The notes below the pieces were generated by a model that saw nothing but the letters and a program-made list of their open reading frames with translations, was not told the DNA's origin and made no database searches. 64,000 nt of DNA. Origin: Inia geoffrensis. Taxonomy: Eukaryota > Chordata > Mammalia > Artiodactyla > Iniidae. The stretch spans positions 165,746,044 to 165,810,043 of the forward strand of contig CM070901.1 of assembly GCA_036417435.1 (NCBI GenBank), read 5' to 3'. Made by a program: the position numbers and the translations under genes. Every line of letters begins with the position of its first letter. Position 1 is the stretch's first letter. Below, piece by piece: positions 1 to 11,539 of the stretch.

Positions 1-530
1 GCCAAAAGGTGGAAACAACCCAAATGTTCATCGAAGGACTAATGGATAAACAAAATGTTGTGATAGAATATTAGCCTTAAAAAGGAAGTAAACTCTGACA
101 TATGCTACAACATGGATGAACTTTGAGGGCATTATGCTAAGTGAAATCATCCAGCCACAAAAAAACAAATACTGTATGATTTTGCTTATATGAGATACTG
201 AGTAGTCAAAATCATAGAGACAGAAAGTAGAAAGATGGTTGCCAGGGGTTGGAGGGAGAGGAGAGGGGGAGTTATTGTTTAATAGGGATGGAGTTTCAGA
301 TGTACAAGAGTTATGGGAATGGATGGTGGTGATGGCTGCACGGCAATGTACGTGTATTTTTTATTTATTTATGGCTGTGCCGCGTGGCTTGAGGGATCTG
401 AGTTCCCAGGCCGGGGATCGAACCCATGCTCCCTGCATTGGGAGCATGGGGTCTTAACCACTGGACCACCAGGGAAGTCCCTATGTGTACTTTAACAGAA
501 TTAAGAAAAACAAATTTGTAAAAAAAAATT
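1..530 (+). mobile_element. LINE-1 3' end fragment, interrupted by a CHR SINE
   Basis: The stretch reads like the 3' end of an old mammalian L1 in sense orientation: a block resembling 'acccaaatgttcatc', a decayed ORF2 C-terminal region, then the 'gttgccaggggttgg' block typical of old L1 3' UTRs. A CHR SINE in antisense interrupts it at about 355-482. The copy is cut by the window edge on the left and has no open frame. The family assignment is from pattern recognition; the subfamily is not resolved. Confidence 0.7.
355..482 (-). mobile_element. CHR-type SINE (short form), antisense
   Basis: Read on the minus strand it begins 'gggacttccctggtggtcc', continues through a tRNA-Glu-derived box and B-box-like 'ggttcgatcccc', and ends in an A/T-rich tail near 355. 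It sits inside the L1 3' fragment and is therefore younger than it. Confidence 0.85.
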
Positions 531-917
531 CAGTAGAAGATATAGCTGTTTAACAAAATCCTGCTGTCGGCCATGCCATCAATCTAGCAGAATACATCAT
601 CAAATGTGAGATGTTGTCAACTGTAGAATGCACCATTATTTCATGTAATACCAAGAAAGAAAAACTGGTACCAGTTAAACTCTGATATCAACCGATTAAA
701 AGACATCCCGTTCCAAAAATGGTAATTTTTAAGTGCATCTTAGATTCAGTGGAATATGGTAAGCAGCTTATATACTAAATGATCACCTTTTAAAATCCAC
801 CTGCAAAGTTCAGATTGGTTTTTAATTGTAGCACAACTGTCCTTTGTTTTTTGAACAGATTGTGTTTGCAAACCATCTCAGAAAAATAAATGGTGACTTG
901 TCTACCTAAAAAAAAAA
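531..917 (+). pseudogene. Possible processed retrocopy of an mRNA 3' UTR
   Basis: This AT-rich stretch contains an AATAAA hexamer at about 886-891 and, about 16 bases later, a run of A (908-919). That is the layout of a reverse-transcribed, polyadenylated 3' UTR. It has no open frame and I do not recognise the parent gene. Clear target-site duplications were not found, so an unclassified repeat tail is the alternative. Confidence 0.3.
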
Positions 918-1640
918 AAGGCAGGGAAGGAATTCAGGAGTGACTGTGTGACCCATCAAATCCCTTAGCTCAAGAGCCTGCGATCCTGTGATTCTAGTCA
1001 TCATCCTTAAAGTCCTCGCCCTACCCTGAAGGGCTTTCAAGGGCCCTGGTGCTCCAGCCTCCACCCACTCCGCAGTCTTGGGTGCAGTCTCACCAGTTGA
1101 AGCCGGAGGGCTCCAGCCAGGGCAGGCCACTTGCAGTTCACAACTGTGCTAGGCTCACTCTCTCTTCTGGGCACTTATTTGTGCTCTTTCCTCTTCCTGG
1201 CACCCTGTTTCCTTCCTCTCAGCCTGCAGACTTCCTTCAGGTCTCCCTAGCTCAGCTGCCCCTTTCCCTAGCAGGCCTTCCCTGCTGTCGCTCCCCTGCC
1301 TAGGTTAGCCGCTGCTCCCTGTACCCTCTCAGTACTCTGAGCTGATTGCCATTTACTGTGAGCTCTTGGGACCAGGGACTTACCTTCCTCATTACTGTAC
1401 TCCCAGGGCCTAGCGCAGGGCTGCCACCTCAGAGTTCCTTAGTGACTATCTGGTAAATGAATGTCCAATTAGGATCAAAAGGAGCAAACTCTTCTCGGGC
1501 TGTTTCCTGGTGTTCATTCTAGAGACTCTGAAACTCTGGGGGTTCCACTTGCATAAGGTAAAGGGCAGAATCAGGATTTGAACCCAGACTATGGCCCCAG
1601 AGCCCACGCTCTTAACCATTATGCTTTAAGCCCCTAATGC
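918..1640. other. Intergenic, mostly old LINE-2 and MIR-like sequence
   Basis: From about 1130 to 1465 the text resembles the LINE-2 3' end: a 'gagctcttgggaccagggac' block followed by a 'tactcccagggcctagcgca' block. Around 1540-1640 there is a MIR-like core ('aggatttgaaccca', 'cttaaccattatgc'). No gene is visible. Confidence 0.5.
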
Positions 1641-2640
1641 CTCAATTTGTTCATGAACCAAATACATACTGAGAGCCTACTATGTGTCAGGCACTGTTCT
1701 ATAGTAATAACGAAAACAGACACAGCCCCGATTCTCACGGATCTTACATTCAAGTTGGTGGTGGGGGAGAGACAGAAATAAATAAGTATATAATTTGCCT
1801 ATTTGTGATAAGAGGGAGGGAATATACAGGACAATGGGAGAAACAGGTTGGAGGGTGGGGGAAGATCAGGAGTTCAGTTCTGGACACACTTAGTTTGAAA
1901 CACCTAAGAGACAACCAAGTGAAGATAGAGTAGGAGTTGGATAAATGTCTAGAGCCCAGGGTGTAAGCCTAGGCTAGATAATACAAATTTGGAAATCAGC
2001 AGCATAGATGGTATTTAAAACCATAGGACTGGGACTTCCCTGGTGGTCCAGTGGCTAAGACACTGCACTGCCAATGCAGGGGGCCCAGGTTCGGTCCCTG
2101 GTCGGGGAACTAGATCCCACATGCCGCAACTTATTATCCCATGTGCTGCAACTAAGACCCGCCACAGCCAAATAAGTAAATAAATAAATAATTTAAAAAA
2201 TAAATAAATGAAAATAAAACCATAGGACTGGCTGAGATTGCCAGGGATGTGATTGCCTATAGAGAAGAGGTCCAAGTACTCAGTCCTGCCATACTTAGAG
2301 GTGAAAGAAATGAAGAGAATTAGCAAAGGAGACTAACAGGGAACAGCCAGGGAGGTAAGAGGAAAACTAAAAGAGTGTAGTACCCTGTAAGCCAGGGAAC
2401 AAAGTGACTCAAGGTCAACAGCGGCAAGGATGACGAGACGTGGAGTTGGCCATTGGGTGTGGTAACGTAGATGTCATTGGTGATCTTGGCAAGCAGTGTC
2501 TGTAGACAGAGGGGGAGCACGCATCTGCATGAGGAGGGTTTAAAGAGAAAAGGCAGAGAGGATTCGGAGACAGCAACAAAGACGGCCGACGGCCCTTTTG
2601 GAGCATGTCGTTATAAAGGCTGAGCAGGGAAATGGGGGAC
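1641..2640 (+). mobile_element. LINE-2 fragment, split by a CHR SINE
   Basis: The start carries 'gagcctactatgtgtcaggc', a hallmark of L2 3' regions, followed by A/G-rich L2-like text ('cacctaagagacaaccaag'). A CHR SINE with clear target-site duplications interrupts it at 2031-2215 and L2-like text resumes after it. The outer boundaries are approximate. Confidence 0.5.
2031..2215 (+). mobile_element. CHR-type SINE with 16-base target-site duplications
   Basis: It starts 'gggacttccctggtggtcc', carries the tRNA-derived promoter region, and ends in an (ATAA)-rich tail. The 16-base repeat aaaaccataggactgg flanks it at 2017-2032 and 2216-2231, proving insertion by retrotransposition into older sequence. 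Confidence 0.92.
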
Positions 2641-3184
2641 TCTGGAAGGAATTATCGGTAGGTTTACGGTGGAATGAATAGCAGCCTGGAAATACGCTGA
2701 TGCAGGGAAGACTGATGCAGGAGAGGGATGTGAGACAAGTATCGGTCCTAGGCTCTCCTTTTCATACTTCTACCCCTCGTCTTTCTCCGGCTTTGTTTCC
2801 CTGGGTTTTCTCCTGCTTTCTTCACCTTGTCCCACTCTCTCTTCTTGTCATGAGCCACCATAGTCAACTTTATCTCTGAGAGCATGCAGTGCAGCAATTC
2901 GCTCTTTCTGGAAAGTTAGCCAGGTTTTATCTTGACCTTTCTTCCTACAAAGTAGTGCTCCATCAGGCCAGTAAAACAGGATCTTTTCTGTCCCACATGA
3001 GGATGACCACCAGAGGCCCCAGGAGCCTCTCCTTCTGCCTGTTGTCATATACCACCAGTATGGTTTGCCTTTTCTTTGGTGTGTATCTTGTGAACCCAGC
3101 TGAACTGTAAGGACCTTAAGGACAGGGACTCCACATGATGCTTCTTTGGGTCCCTCATGATACCTAATTGGGTGTTGTGCAGAG
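2641..3184. other. Intergenic, nothing recognised
   Basis: The sequence is unique-looking. Short open frames on both strands show no family similarity I can name. Around 3100-3180 there is a weak resemblance to an L2 3' end ('ctgtaaggaccttaaggaca'). Confidence 0.4.
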
Positions 3185-3780
3185 TATTCATTTACTCAAC
3201 ATTTATTGAGTACCTGCCGTGTGTTGGGATCTGTGCTAGGTGATCCAGATCAACAGTCCCTATCCTCAAAGAGCTTGTGGTCCAGACAGGAGGCAGACGT
3301 GTAATCAAATAATAGCAAATAAAAGGTTGAGTGCTATACTAGGGAAATGTAGGGTGCAGTGGAGGCTTAGAGAAGGAAGAGGTTAACTACATGGGGGATG
3401 GACAAGGAAGACTTCAGGGGGTCTTCCCTGGGGGTGGCAATGAGAAAGCACTTGAAAGATGGCCAGGAGTTTCCTGATCGACTGGAGGAAAGAGGGCATC
3501 AGGCAGAGGGAGAGTGCAAAGTCACAGAGGTGTAGAACAGCACGGCATGTTTGGAAAAGCACAGGTCTTTTGATATGATGGTACGGTGGGGAGGGACACT
3601 GCAGGAACAGTGGTGGGAAAGTATCCTGGAGAGACAGAAAAGAATTGGATTGTGGAGGGCTGCGTGTGCCAGGCTAAGGAACTTGGCCTTAATCCCATAA
3701 AAGGGAAGGATGGGATCAGACTTCTAGAGAGAACCCTGTGGTGACCGTGGAGTAGAGGTTGACTTGCTTTTGGCAGTCAT
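3185..3780 (+). mobile_element. LINE-2 3' fragment
   Basis: It begins with 'tttattgagtacctgccgtg' and continues through 'cctcaaagagcttgtggtcc', the 'ggcagagggagagtgcaaag' block and 'cttggccttaatcccataaa', in the order typical of L2 3' regions. It is heavily diverged and noncoding. Confidence 0.65.
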
Positions 3781-3927
3781 GGTATTAGAAACAGTTTACT
3801 TATATTTAATTAGATGCCGATATTTTAAAATCAGGCGGTTTCACAAGAAATCCTAAATTCCAGCTTCTCTAGCCACACATTGTTCTACGATAACCATCAG
3901 CCAAAGCTAGGTGGGAACCTTCTGTTA

Positions 3928-4343
3928 TGGATTGAACTGTGCCCCCCCGAAGATGTTGAAGTCCTACCTGTAACCTTGAAAGTGACCCTATTTGTAAATT
4001 GGGTCTGTGCAGATAGATGATCAAGTGAAGATGAGGTCACCAGGATAGGCCTTAATCCAGTATAACTGCTGTCCTTATATAAAGGGGAAATTTGGACACA
4101 GACAGATGCACGTAGAGGGAGACAACGTGAGGACGTGGGGAGAATGCCATCTATAAGTCAAGGAACAGCTGGGACTACTAGAAGCTAGAGGAGAGCACAG
4201 CACATTCTCCCTCCCAGCCCTGAGGAGGAACCTGCTGTCATCTTGATTTTGGACTTCTGGCCCCCAGAACCGTAAGATGATAAATTTCTGTTGTTTAAGC
4301 CACCCAGTTTGTGGCACTTTGTTAAGGCAGCCCCAGGAAAGTA
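3928..4343 (+). mobile_element. MLT1-type MaLR (ERVL) solo LTR
   Basis: It starts 'tgttatggattgaactgtgc' and contains 'gtccttatataaaggggaaa' (promoter-like). It ends through 'aatttctgttgtttaagcca' and 'tttgttaaggcagcccc', the standard order of an MLT1 LTR. There is no internal coding region on either side, so it is a solo LTR or a fragment. It is an old, non-coding copy. Confidence 0.75.
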
Positions 4344-4921
4344 ATGCTCTTGCTTAGATGGGGCCCGCACTCTCCAGTGATTTGAGTTGGTAAATGCCTG
4401 TGCTGGGAATGGATTCGAGGAAGGGGACGGACTGAAGACCATTTAGTAGGTGGTCTGTGGTGATCCAGTAAAGTGGTGGGGAAGGGGGAGCGGTCGGTGA
4501 GAGCTCCGCGGCGCTAGTGCTTACTGATGGATGTAGGGCTTAGCAATAAGCCCAGAAGGTCGGTAAACCAGCTCTGAGTTCCAGAGCCGCATCATCTGCG
4601 TTTCTTTCCCTCGTGTATTTTCTCTTCCATGGCATCCCACCCTTCTCCACCTGATGCCTCAGCCACCTCCACCTTCCGGGCTTGAATTCTACTCAGTGTA
4701 TAACTTTCACCCTGCCTCGGAATGGGTGTGATTTCAGCAGGCTTCGTTTCAACTTCCTGTGACAGCTGTAACCTCAGTTCTCACTGAATTACTAAGACTG
4801 CTGATAAATGCCAACTGCTTGGAAGTTTTTATAAGTAACTAGGAACGTGTTTTGTGCCAGGCCATGGGAAAATAGGCTATGGAATGGCCCAGAAATTTAA
4901 TGAATTAAAAGTAACGAGTCA
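4344..4921. other. Intergenic, nothing recognised
   Basis: No gene, RNA or clear repeat was recognised. Short frames only. Confidence 0.4.
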
Positions 4922-5040
4922 GGAATTCCTTGACAGTCCAGTGGTTAGGACTCGGGGCTTCCACTGTGGGAGGCCCAGATTCCATCCCTGGTCAGAGAAC
5001 TAAGATCCCGCACAAGCTGCGCAGAGCGGCCAAAAAAAGA
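4922..5040 (+). mobile_element. CHR-type SINE (short form), diverged
   Basis: It begins 'aggaattccttgacagtcca', has 'ggttaggactcggggcttcc' and 'ctggtcagagaactaagatc', and ends in an A-rich tail. A short repeat (aaagtaac) lies on both sides. It is more diverged than most copies in the window. Confidence 0.8.
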
Positions 5041-5167
5041 AAGTAACTCCCTGCTGTTTTTAGGCCCATATGTGTCCATTTAAGAAAAAGATCTAAGATG
5101 AAAATCATCCTCCCAGCCCCATGTGGGAAGAACGGTTCATTTCCCTGTTCAAAGTCCCAACAGCCCA

Positions 5168-5382
5168 GGGCTTCCCTGGTGGCGCAGTGGTTGCGAGTCC
5201 GCCTGCAGATGCAGGGGACACAGGTTCATTACCCGGTCCGGGAAGATCCCACGTGCCGCGGAGCGGCTGGGCCCGTGAGCCATGGCCGCTGAGCCTGCGC
5301 GTTCAGAGCCTGTGCTCCGCAGCAGGAGGGCCCACAACAGTAAGAGGCCCACGTACCGCAAAAAAAAAAAAAAAAAAAAAAA
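5168..5382 (+). mobile_element. CHR-type SINE (long cetacean form)
   Basis: It has the tRNA-derived head ('gggcttccctggtggcgcag'), then the long-form body 'gccgcggagcggctgggccc' and 'gcctgtgctccgc', and a tail of about 22 A. A near-repeat of 'aaagtcccaacagcccag' flanks it on both sides with one mismatch. It is probably young. Confidence 0.93.
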
Positions 5383-5499
5383 GTCCCAGCAGCCCAGCAG
5401 AGGGTGAGTGCTTCTACCTCACCATCCCCAGGCCATCGCCATCTTTCGTGTCATATTTTGATTATTTGGAAAAGGTTGATTGGAAGGAACAATAGAAAG

Positions 5500-5552
5500 C
5501 GACCTGCCCACCCCTCCCCCCCCACCCCTACCCCCCCCCCCCCCCCCCGCCA
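5500..5552. repeat. C-rich low-complexity tract
   Basis: The tract is almost entirely C on the + strand, with one uninterrupted run of about 20 C. The opposite strand is G-rich and could in principle fold as a quadruplex. Length in such tracts is also prone to sequencing error. Confidence 0.9.
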
Positions 5553-5569
5553 AGCCTCCCCACTAAAAG

Positions 5570-5855
5570 AAATGTCACTGGCTAAGGAAACAGGATGCTA
5601 CCTGCGAGGCGGTATCCTGAATAGGATCCTAGAACACAGAAAGGACCCCAATGGAAAAATGGGAAATCCAGTTAAAGCTGGCCATTTGGTTAATAGTGTT
5701 GTGCCAGTGTTAATGTTTTAGTTTGGATAAATGGACCATGATTATGTAAGATGTTAACATAGCAGGGAGCTGGCTGAAAGGTCTATGGGAACTCTGTGTA
5801 CTACCTTTGCAACTCTCTGGAAATCTAAAATGATTTCAAAATTAAAAGTTTAAAA
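5570..5855 (+). mobile_element. Probable old L1 3' UTR fragment
   Basis: The end ('tctatgggaactctgtgtac', 'ctttgcaactctctggaaat', 'atgatttcaaaattaaaagt') matches the pattern of L1M 3' ends. The 5' part is too diverged to place. Confidence 0.45.
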
Positions 5856-7027
5856 ACAAGTTAAATATATATATATTTAAATGTCTCTGCGGTAATACTG
5901 GTCCAGAATATACCCTTAGTTTTATGCTGTCTGATCCTCAGCCCTAAGTGTTGTTTAATGGCCAAAAAGACATCAGCCAGATGATTTGACATTTGCCGAC
6001 TGTCTATTCATGGCACTGTAAGGATACCAAGACAAAACCATATAGAACTCTGCCCTGAAGGAGTTTACTCTCTAATGAGAGGGACAAACGTATGTATAAA
6101 TAGCTACAATACCAGGAGAGTGTGTGGGGATTGGAGAGATTGATCAAGACCTTGAAGGTGGAGAGAATTTCAATAGAGACAAAAGCCAAGGACTCAAGGC
6201 TGGGGGTTGGTGTCAGCAAAACGTATAGGTGTGTGACTTTCCAGGGAGATGGGAAGAGTCCAATAAAGCTGAAACTCGGAGGGGTGGGGGGAAGTGGGGA
6301 CAGAGGTCTTAGAGACGTAGAAGGACCTAAGCTCAGTGAGGAGGACAAAACTCCTTTCTATTTTTAATATATAATTGTTTTATCATTAATAAAAGGAATA
6401 TATGTTGGAAAATCCAGACTATTTTGCCCCCAGAACAAATATTTTGGTGCATTTCCTTCATTATATTTTGTTCCTTGTAGTTGAGCTCATATTATACACA
6501 CAGTTGGGTAGCCTTTGTTCATTTGTTTCATTTAGCTTAATATCACAAGCCTTTCCCCATCTCATTTAAAAAGAATCTAAAAGCACGAAGGGAGGTCACT
6601 TTCCTCTTAATGCAAGAATCCTTCTTCACCATCTTGGTGGCTGACTGACAAATCTTTGTCTGGACACCTCTCCTAGCCAGAATCTCATTCATTCTTTAAG
6701 ACATCAATTCTATTGTTAGCTAAGTCCAGTGACCACAGAGTTCTTCCATGCATCTTAATTGTGCTTCCCTACAACTATCCCTTTTTGAAGATGACTGATC
6801 TTCAAATACATCAAGAATCAAAGAATTTCAGGGTTTAACTGATCTTGAGTTAGGTTGCAGTTACCTCAAATGCCATGCCAAGGACCCTTGGACTATAATC
6901 CAAGGGAGTCATCAATTTTTTTTTAGGTTTCAGGAATTTTAATTTTTTCTCATATAATGTGCCCCAAAGTTTAATTCATCAAATGTTTTCAAGCAGAAAT
7001 GTTGTGTGATCAGAGCTTTGCTTGATG
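5856..7027. other. Intergenic: L2-like remnant, then AT-rich unclassified sequence
   Basis: About 5985-6180 resembles L2 ('actctgccctgaaggagttt'). From about 6360 to 6600 there is AT-rich text of an old interspersed type I cannot name. No gene was recognised. Confidence 0.35.
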
Positions 7028-7330
7028 ATAGCTGTCACTTATTGAAGGTTTATTAGGCATCAGACATAATGCTAGGTACTTTACACATATTATTTCATTT
7101 AGTCCTGACAACAACCCTATGAAGTAGGGGAATTCTCCCCATTTCACAGATGAAGAAACACAGGCCCCAAAAGAGGAAGTCACGTGCCAAGCTCACACAG
7201 TAGGAACTGAACAGTACCTACAGCATCGTTTAAAGCACAGATTCAAATTCCTGCTTCTGTGACCTTGGACAAATGTCTAAAGTTCTCTGGGCGTTCCTCC
7301 CCCCATTCGTAAAATAATAGGGTTAGGCTG
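7028..7330. mobile_element. MIR-type SINE remnants
   Basis: The stretch contains 'ctaggtactttacacatatt', 'ccccatttcacagatgaaga' and 'agctcacacagtaggaactg', typical of MIR/MIRb. A second MIR-like piece follows ('gtgaccttggacaaatgtct'). Confidence 0.6.
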
Positions 7331-8050
7331 ATAAAACAGTTTACAGTGGGAGCTAAAAACACAGACTTGGAACCTGACTGCAAAATGTCTGTGCTTCTCT
7401 GTGTGTGGACTAGTTGGTTAAGTGACAATCTCTTTGTGGGCCTGCTGCTAACATTTGCCAGACCCAAGTCAGGAGTATAAAAGGGAAGCCCACATACCTT
7501 ACGTCTAAGCATTTAAGAGTTATAAATCAAGCTAACAAACCATTTTCTTAAAATATATGCTTTATCCTTGTACTTTGACGAGTATACCTCCAAATTAACT
7601 TAGAAAGCCAGGTTTTGAGTTGAGAATTCTTGGGTTCCTTGGAGTTCCAGGTCAGACTGTGGCTGAGCTAGATCCCTTCTCTTCCTATTTCTGGCTCCTG
7701 TGTGCACTGCTTACCCCCCAGCCCCCATGTGCAGGATTTATCCACACCCCTTACGAGCAGCCAGCCTGCAGGGGTGTACTCATTGGCAGGGAAGTTTGCC
7801 CTTGGGAGGATAGATGCAGGGAAGGGGCTGGTGCAGTTGCTGAAAGTGGACTCTGGCCATTTGGACAGGGAATTCTGGAGTCCTGGTTCCCAGAGTATGG
7901 TCTAGAAGGGTGCCCAGGCTCAGGGTGGTCATGGCTCCTTGGCCCCAGGGGACTCCTCGCCTATGAAAATGGGCACAGCTGGAGGAGGGTCAGAGTGAAG
8001 CCCTTTAAAGTGCAGGGCCTAGGACAAGGACCCTGTTGACAAGTCTAGGA
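7331..8050. other. Intergenic, nothing recognised
   Basis: An open frame of 139 codons (7620-8039, +) exists. It overlaps other frames of similar quality, has no recognisable domain and no supporting signal. I see nothing else. Confidence 0.4.
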
Positions 8051-8332
8051 AGATACTGTCTCTTTGTGCCTCAGTTTCCTTTAGAGTGACCAACTCATCA
8101 GGGTTTGCCTCAGGCTTTCACGGTTGTAGCACTGAAAGTCCTGAATCCCAGAAAAAACCCTTAGTCCCAGGCAAACTGGGACAGTTGGCCACCCTCACTT
8201 CCTCATCTTTACAATTGGGTTAATAAATCTCATAAGATTGTTCTGGGGATTAACATGAGTTAACAAACATGGAGTGTTTAGACCAGTGCCTGCAATGTGG
8301 TAAGCAGTCTATAAATATGTTGGCTATTATCA
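8051..8332 (+). mobile_element. MIR-type SINE remnant
   Basis: It contains 'tttgtgcctcagtttccttt' and later 'atctttacaattgggttaat' and 'taagcagtctataaatatg', the core and tail order of MIR, with an unrelated stretch between. Confidence 0.5.
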
Positions 8333-8618
8333 TTTTTTTTCAAATTTCTTTATTGTAGTAAAATATATATAACATAAAATGTACCATTATAACCATTTTA
8401 AAGTATACAGTTCAGTGATGTTAAGTACATTCATAATGTTATGCAACCATCACCACCATCTATCTCCATAACTCCTTTCATCTTATAAAACTGAAACTCT
8501 ATCCCCACTAAACAATAGCTCCCTATTCCCCCTCCCCCCACCAGCCCCTGGCAACCACAATTCTACTTTCTAGCTCTAAGATTTTGCCTACTTTAAGTAT
8601 TTCATAAAAGTGGAATTA

Positions 8619-8744
8619 GGGACTTCCCTGGCAGCCCAGTGGTTAAGACTCCGGACTTCCACTGCAGGGGGCACGGGTTCGATCCCTGGTCGGGGAACTA
8701 AGATCTCGCCGCAGCAAAATGTGGCAAAAAAAAGAATAAAAAGA
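8619..8744 (+). mobile_element. CHR-type SINE (short form)
   Basis: It starts 'gggacttccctggcagccca' and ends in an A-rich tail with 'gaataaaaag'. Its flanks repeat 'aaagtggaat'. It is inserted in the antisense L1. Confidence 0.9.
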
Positions 8745-9330
8745 AAGTGGAATCAAACAGTATTTATCTTTTTTTGACTGTCTTATTTCACTTAGCATAA
8801 TATCCTCAAGGTTCATCCATGTTGTAGCATATGTTAAAATTTCCTTCCTTTTAAGGCTGAATTATGTTCCATTGTATGTCTACACCACATTTTGTTTATC
8901 TATTCATCTGTCAATGGATATTTGAATTGCTGCCATGTTTTAGCTACTGTGAATAATGCTGCTATGAACATGGATGTACGAATATCTCTTCAAGACCCTG
9001 CTTTCAATTATTTGGTGTATATACCCAGAACTGTACTTGCTGGATCATATGATAGTTCTATTTTCAATATTATGATGAACCGCCATACTGTTTTCCACAG
9101 TGACTGTACCATCTTACATTCTCACCAACAGTGCACAGGTTTCCAGTTTCTCCACATCCTCATCAACACTTATTATTTTCTGTTTTTTTGATAGTAGCCA
9201 TCCTAATGGGTATGAGGTGATGTCTCATTGTGGCTTTGATTTGCATTTACCTCATAATTAGTGATGTTGCTTATTTGCCATTTGTACAGCTTTTTTTGGA
9301 GGAATGTCTATTCAAGTACTTTGCCCATTT

Positions 9331-9815
9331 TCTTTCTCTTTTAAAAAAACTTTTCATTGAGGTATAGTTGACATATAACATTATGTTAATTTCAGGTATA
9401 CAACATCATGATTCGATATTTGTAGTAGCAAAATTGTTACCATAATAACATCTAATTAACATCTGTCACCATACATGTTACAAAAATTTTTCTTCTTGTG
9501 ATGAGGACTTTTTAAGATATACTTTCTTAGCAACTTTCAAATATGCAGTGCAGTATTATTAACTATAGGCACCATGTTGTACATTACATCGCCATGACTT
9601 ATTTATTTTATAACCGGAAGTTTATACCTTTTGACCTCCTTCACCCATTTCACCCTCCACTCTGGCAATCACCAAGCTTTTCTCTGTATCTGTGAGCTTG
9701 TTTTTTGGTTTTGTTTTGTTTTGTTTTAGATTCCACATATAAGTGAGATCATACAGAATTTGTCTTTCTTTGTCTGACTCATTTCACTTAGCATAAAGCC
9801 CTCAAGGTCCATCCC
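9331..9815 (-). mobile_element. L1 3' fragment nested inside an older L1
   Basis: The + strand reads 'ttttcattgaggtatagttg' then 'tttcaggtatacaacatcat' and ends in 'ccctcaaggtccatccc': an L1 3' UTR plus the last bit of ORF2, antisense. The host L1 text stops at 'ttgcccattt' (9321-9330) and resumes at 'ttggcccattt' (about 9815-9826), consistent with a target-site duplication. Confidence 0.7.
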
Positions 9816-10430
9816 TTGGCCCATTTCAAATCAGGTTGTTTTGTTTTGAGTTACAGGATATTAATCCCTTGTAAGATATATAATTTGCAAATATTTTCCA
9901 CTTTCTGTGGGTCGCCTTTTTACTCTGTTGATATTGTCTTTTGATGCACAAAATTTTTAATTTTCCCGAAGTCCAATTTTTCTTTTGTTGCCTGGTGTCA
10001 CACTAAGAATTCATTGCCAAATCCAACATCATGAAGCTTTTGCCCTATGTTTTCTTCTAAGAGTTTTATAGTTTTAAGTCTTATAATTAGATCTTTGATT
10101 CATTTCCAGTTAATTTTTGTATATGGTGTGAGGTAAGAGTCCAACTTCATTTCTTTGCAGGTGGCTATCCAGTTGTCCCAGCACTACTTATTGAAAAGAC
10201 TATCCTTTCCCCCATTGAATGGGTCTTAGCACCCTTGTCAAAAATCATTCAACCGTATATGCAAGAGTTTATTTCTAGGCTCTCTATTCTATTCCATTAG
10301 TCTATATATCTGTCTTTATGCCAATACCACACTGTTTTGACTCCTGTAACTTTGTAGCAAGTTTCTAAATCAAGAAGTGGGAGTCCTCCAGCTTTGTTCT
10401 TGTAGCTACTATCATTTTAAAGGTTCCATT

Positions 10431-11330
10431 CTATTAGAAAATGCTAAGTTTCTATAAGTGGAAGCTTGGGTGAGAAAGAGGGAAGAGTTGAGTTTGACTG
10501 AAGTTTTAGATCTGCAGGGCAAGAGTCTAGCAAAGCCTCTAGCAGAATGGGGAAGTGAGATATGGTTGGTGGGAAGATGTTAGTTCAATGTGGGTCTTAC
10601 AGAATTTGAGGATCTTATGGGGCATCCATGAGGAGATGTCCTTTAGGCAGCTGGAAATGTTTTTTAAAGTTCAGGGGAGAGATGGAAGCTCAAGAAGGCA
10701 AATAGGGAGTCATCCCCATAAAAGGAATTGTTGGAGGAAGGCATGGAGGTAGATAAGAGGGATGGAGGTTAGAACATAGAGTGAGAAGATGGCAGGGGCA
10801 GTGACATCTAGGCCCCGTTCCACTCACACATTTAATGTGTGTGCATTTTACCATATTTTGTTGACTCAAATATGCCATTTATTTTTAAGATAGCATTATT
10901 TTATATGCCACTAAGAAAATATGCTGTCAGCAATTATGACCTGGTACTTATGGACTATGAGCACACTGATTTCAAAGATACACAAATGTGGGGGAAAATA
11001 CAGCTTAGAATGGATTAAGTAAAATATATGCCAGCCACTGTGTCAGGCATCATGGAGAGGGGAGTGGGATACAGCTACGAAGAAGACCCTGCCTTCAATA
11101 ATCTTCCAATCTCATGGTGACACCTGCAGATACTTCTACCACAAGACTGATTGAGACAGTGATACAGTGCAGGCACGAGAGCTGTTCTGAGATCAGCTGC
11201 TGCTTTTCAAGTATTGAGAGGAGTTATTAATATAGACAGAACTGACAGCCATGTCTTTCCTGGGATTTCTAGTCCTCCCCCTCCTTTTCCTTAATGCCTG
11301 AAATTTCTAGGAACAAAGCCTTTCCATCCT
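10431..11330. other. Intergenic, weak L2-like text
   Basis: About 10440-10800 has L2-like phrases ('gagatgtcctttaggcagct'). About 11030-11120 resembles an L2 3' end ('ccagccactgtgtcaggcat'). No gene was recognised. Confidence 0.35.
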
Positions 11331-11520
11331 TTTTTTTTTTTTTGGCAGTACGCGGGCCTCTCGCTGTTGCAGAGCACAGGCTCCAGACGTGCAGGCTCGG
11401 TGGCCATGGCTCACGGGCCCAGCCGCTCCGCGACATGTGGGATCTTCCCGGACCAGGGCACGAACCCGTGTCCCCTGCATCGGCAGGCGGACTCTCAACC
11501 ACTGCGCCACCAGGGAAGCC
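11331..11520 (-). mobile_element. CHR-type SINE (long form), antisense
   Basis: A poly-T tail opens it at about 11331. The body reads as the complement of 'ggagcggctgggcccgtgag' and it ends 'ccaccagggaagcccc'. The flanks share 'ccatcc' plus T. It is one of the well-preserved copies. Confidence 0.92.
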
Positions 11521-11539
11521 CCATCCATTTTTTAATGAA

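Larger units (their letters stand above)
8335..10430 (-). mobile_element. LINE-1 3' part, antisense, with a nested L1 and a SINE
   Basis: Read on the minus strand this is an L1 3' UTR plus the C-terminal part of ORF2. On the + strand the landmarks are 'ccaccatctatctccataac', 'agcataatatcctcaaggtt', 'attctcaccaacagtgcaca' and 'ctattccattagtctatata'. It is full of stops and frameshifts. It is interrupted by a CHR SINE (8619-8744) and by a second L1 3' fragment (about 9331-9815) in the same orientation. Confidence 0.8.

Noticed and set aside
5121..5361. Recurring short proteins with 'GAVVASPPADAGDTG' or 'HGPSRSAA' in many places
   Set aside because: They are translations of the CHR SINE in various frames, not genes.
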